From assembly GCA_910585725.1 (NCBI GenBank), contig CAJUFA010000006.1, positions 60,550-124,549 on the forward strand: a DNA stretch of 64,000 nucleotides, given 5' to 3'. Shown here piece by piece: positions 62,061 through 64,000 of this stretch. Under the pieces are notes generated by a model. That model did not search any database. It was not told where the DNA came from and was given only the letters and a program-made list of their open reading frames with translations. Origin of the DNA: an uncultured Dorea sp. Lineage in GTDB: Bacteria; Bacillota; Clostridia; Lachnospirales; Lachnospiraceae. The number at the start of each line of letters is the position of its first letter. Positions within the stretch are counted from its first letter, which is position 1. Position numbers and translations under genes: made by a program.

Positions 62061-62645
62061 TTATCTGACCAGAGATATGCGGTCTTTTAAGACAGGTCCA
62101 AAGGTTACTGCGATGATGATCTTCGCCGTATCTCCTGGCAGATAAGGTAGAACGCCGATGGAAAGCGCGGCGGTAAAGGACATTTCCATCTGGAATGCCA
62201 GCCATGCCGTGCCGAAGATATAGGCGACGGCAGTTCCAAGGATCATTCCGGCGACGACCAGAAATCGTTTGTGAGCAAAGTGTTCTGCAAATATTCCTGC
62301 CAGTATAATCATGAAGATGAATCCGACCAAATAGCCGCCCGTAGGTCCTGCGAGTTTGGCGGGTCCGCCGGTGAATCCGGAGAAAACCGGAAGACCCACT
62401 GTTCCAAGCAGAAGATAGATAAGAAAACTGACGACGGCGCCTTTCCATCCAAGAATATAGATGCTGATCAGCAGGACCAGATTCGTAAGGGAGATGGGAA
62501 CCGGGCTAATCGGGATTGGAATGGAGAAGGGCGCGAGGATACAGGTTATGGCGGTTGTCAGCGCGATTAAGACTAACCTTTGGTTTGATATTCTGTTGGC
62601 TGCGCCGTTTGTATTGGCAGTGTCGAGGGGTGTGATACGTTTCAT
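62061..62645 (-). CDS. bioY: BioY, biotin transporter substrate-binding subunit
   Basis: A 194-residue membrane protein with six hydrophobic segments and the BioY blocks (PVPISLTNLVLLI, then FSGFTGGPAKLAGPTGGYLVGF). It is the S component of an ECF importer; the energising subunits are not nearby. The start is ATG at 62645 behind AAAGGAG; the longer frame to 62723 lacks a ribosome site. Regulated by biotin through the BirA-type operator about 210 bases upstream. Confidence 0.92.
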   Translation of the reverse strand: MKRITPLDTANTNGAANRISNQRLVLIALTTAITCILAPFSIPIPISPVPISLTNLVLLISIYILGWKGAVVSFLIYLLLGTVGLPVFSGFTGGPAKLAGPTGGYLVGFIFMIILAGIFAEHFAHKRFLVVAGMILGTAVAYIFGTAWLAFQMEMSFTAALSIGVLPYLPGDTAKIIIAVTFGPVLKDRISLVR

Positions 62646-62832
62646 GATGTTGAAGCAACTCCTTTCGATGGTCTGTGCAATACTTCTTTTGAAAATATTA
62701 GCGTATTTGCACGATTTTGGCAATAAAGTATTTGAAAATATTAGTACATTGAATAATTAATAATTGTCATCTTCACATATCTGTTCTACCGATAACAGTT
62801 ATTTAATTTTCGATGTACAGTGCACTAGAAAA

Positions 62833-62861
62833 AGTATAAAAGAAACGGTGACGATTGTCAA
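62833..62861 (-). promoter_or_regulatory. Promoter of bioY
   Basis: On the minus strand, -35 TTGACA (62861-62856), a 17-bp spacer and -10 TATACT (62838-62833). The 5' untranslated part is about 180 bases. Confidence 0.8.
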
Positions 62862-62885
62862 CTATAATATAATACGGGTTAACAT
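62855..62885. promoter_or_regulatory. BirA biotin operator
   Basis: TTGTCAAC (62855-62862) and GTTAACAT (62878-62885), 15 bp apart, as in the BirA consensus TTGTWAAC-N14-16-GTTWACAA. It overlaps the -35 of the bioY promoter, so biotin-BirA would block transcription. Confidence 0.82.
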
Positions 62886-63003
62886 TTGGTTTGATCTGCA
62901 ATTTTCTAAATTGTATAAATTTTAAGAATAGAATATAAAAATCTGATAATTTAAGGTGAAATAATATATTATAATTTTTTTACAAATAAAATCAAAAATA
63001 GTA

Positions 63004-63032
63004 TTGACAAATAGAAGCGGCAGTGATATCAT
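63004..63032 (+). promoter_or_regulatory. Promoter of the transcript at 63.0-63.6 kb
   Basis: The -35 TTGACA (63004-63009), a 17-bp spacer and the -10 TATCAT (63027-63032). Confidence 0.75.
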
Positions 63033-63128
63033 ATAACCAATCCAAAAGAAATCCAAAAAGCATTCCTGACGAGAAAGGGAATCGAGAAGGATATCCGGAA
63101 ATAATTGTTTAAAAGGAGGCTTAATCCA

Positions 63129-63218
63129 TTGGACAGTGTAAAAGAGACAATAATTCAATATGTTAGTGGTATGGCAGATAGAAGTTCCCATAGAGTAAGC
63201 CTTAACCATAGAGGATAG
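63129..63218 (+). CDS. Possible 29-residue peptide
   Basis: A TTG start at 63129, ten bases after AAAAGGAGG, opens a frame of 29 codons (start MDSVKETIIQYVSG) ending in TAG. The ribosome site is strong; the peptide is soluble and lacks a signal sequence. It could be a real small protein or the head of a decayed gene. Confidence 0.4.
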   Translation: MDSVKETIIQYVSGMADRSSHRVSLNHRG

Positions 63219-63531
63219 ATAAACCGGTAAGCGAATGAGATAAAGAACCGGAGAAGAAGGATGCCGGATAAAATATGATTTCTGCAGACATATTGAAAAA
63301 CGATACCACATTAAAGAATCAATCATATTAGAAAATGTGTGAAGAAACATTACCTAGTATAATTGCTTATCACCGTCATAACGGTCATACAGATAGCGGA
63401 TGGATAATAATCTAGAGGGGTATATCCAGAGTTGGGGACATGTATACGGTAGAGTAAGGCGGAAGGGAACATAAAAATCAAAGAAGAATCCTCCGGTTAT
63501 TAGAATATAAAATAAAACTTCATAAAAATAT

Positions 63532-63582
63532 AAAGCGGCAGATTTGACGAGAAAATCAACAGATCTGACCGCTTTTATTTTC
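63532..63582 (+). terminator. Terminator of the 63-kb transcript
   Basis: The stem AAAGCGG/CCGCTTT with an inner AGAT/ATCT, followed by TTTATTTT. Confidence 0.8.
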
Positions 63583-63672
63583 GCGGGACAATAAGGCGCA
63601 CCTATGTGCAAAATATGCATATCTTATAATATATTATATAATCGGTTTTTTGATAATTTTAAACGTATATTT

Positions 63673-63701
63673 TTGACATTGCACATGGCGTATGATAGAA
63701 T
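63673..63701 (+). promoter_or_regulatory. Promoter of the TPR protein gene
   Basis: The -35 TTGACA (63673-63678), a 17-bp spacer and the -10 TAGAAT (63696-63701), 58 bases before the TTG start. Confidence 0.75.
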
Positions 63702-63758
63702 TATATCTGTAAAAATGTAGAATCATACAATTTTAACAAACTTTTTGAGGTGAGTAAT

Positions 63759-64000
63759 TTGGATAAGTATGAATATAGGGTGAAAACAGAGCAGATGCAG
63801 GAGTATCTGGAGAAGAAGCAGTATAAGAAGGCAATGGAAATTGCAGATACGATTGATTGGCGCAGGGTCAAGAATGTAGGAACTTTGAATACGGTAAGCG
63901 AAATATATGAATATAACGGTGAATATCAGAAGAGCCGGGATATTCTGTTTGTTGCGTTTGATCGATCTCCGGGGAGCAGAAAGATCGCGTACAGGCTGGG
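63759..64000 (+). CDS. TPR-type protein, cut by the window end
   Basis: A TTG start at 63759, preceded by GAGGTGAG, opens a frame that runs to the window end (at least 80 codons). The residues seen (EYLEKKQYKKAMEIADTIDW, then VSEIYEYNGEYQKSRDIL) form tetratricopeptide-like helix pairs. It probably mediates protein contacts; the rest is outside the window. Confidence 0.75.
   Translation, partial: MDKYEYRVKTEQMQEYLEKKQYKKAMEIADTIDWRRVKNVGTLNTVSEIYEYNGEYQKSRDILFVAFDRSPGSRKIAYRL

Larger units (their letters stand above)
63038..63582 (+). ncRNA. Predicted transcript of about 545 nt without a long ORF
   Basis: The unit has a strong promoter and a terminator but no reading frame above about 30 codons with a ribosome site. 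It may be a non-coding RNA, a small-peptide mRNA (see 63129) or decayed gene DNA. It matches no RNA family that I can recognise. Confidence 0.45.

Noticed and set aside
62922..63350. 142-residue minus-strand reading frame
   Set aside because: No ribosome site, unusual composition, and it lies opposite a plus-strand promoter/terminator unit.
1..64000. CRISPR array
   Set aside because: No regularly spaced 25-40 bp repeats with unique spacers; the only tandem arrays are the 11-bp iterons and the 15-16 bp units at 37762.

Overview
The window looks like a chromosome segment of a Gram-positive gut anaerobe of the Lachnospiraceae type (Clostridium cluster XIVa, Dorea / C. scindens-like). Evidence: GGAGG ribosome binding sites, frequent TTG/GTG starts, a Clostridia-type conjugative element, a Flp/Tad pilus locus with DUF5702 and DUF6382 proteins, rubrerythrin and rubredoxin-flavoprotein genes, and a Bacillus-like yaaO-holB-ricT-trmN6-rsmI gene order. 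The species call is inference.

Region 1 (1 to about 31,740) is the right part of an integrative conjugative element (ICE). It opens with PrgI, the VirB4 ATPase, two accessory proteins and a lysozyme/CHAP hydrolase (8-6064). A gene-poor, AT-rich scar with IS256 and IS3 transposase relics follows (6.1-7.2 kb). Then comes low-GC cargo (7.6-20.5 kb): a TetR regulator with a BaiCD/FldZ-like enoate reductase, and a galactoside operon (binding lipoprotein, two permeases, YesN/YesM two-component pair, two GH42 enzymes). The ICE control and recombination module (20.6-31.6 kb) holds an atypical OmpR-type regulator, a promoter with four 11-bp-spaced iterons, a sigma-like factor, a DUF3846 protein, a DinG-like helicase, a recombinase-like protein with only the N-terminal half, three tyrosine recombinases in Tn554 TnpA/TnpB style, and two TnpC-like coiled-coil proteins.

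Region 2 (31.7-35.9 kb) is the host Flp/Tad locus. The ICE ends at or in the 5' end of a flp pilin gene, so the upstream tad genes are presumably on the far side of the element.

Region 3 (36-49.8 kb) is ordinary chromosome: rhomboid protease, histidine kinase, HIT protein, a sigma / anti-sigma-like pair split by murG, a PerR-rubrerythrin-rubredoxin oxidative stress cluster, mtnN, and the PLP decarboxylase-gmk-holB-ricT-trmN6 run.

Region 4 (50.7-52.1 kb) is the most unusual item: tRNA-Lys(CTT) followed by a 1,273-bp islet bounded by a 92-bp direct repeat of the tRNA 3' part plus terminator. The islet carries one gene, a suspected PBECR4-type nuclease, behind a roughly 195-nt structured leader with its own promoter. 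It has no integrase.

Region 5 (52.2-64 kb) continues with an M24 peptidase, rsmI, an MsmK/UgpC-type ATPase (the likely motor for the ATPase-less cargo transporter), a CdaR regulator, an aconitase-family hydratase, an ECF sigma with an anti-sigma/beta-propeller fusion, bioY under a visible BirA operator, a promoter-to-terminator unit with no long ORF, and the start of a TPR protein.
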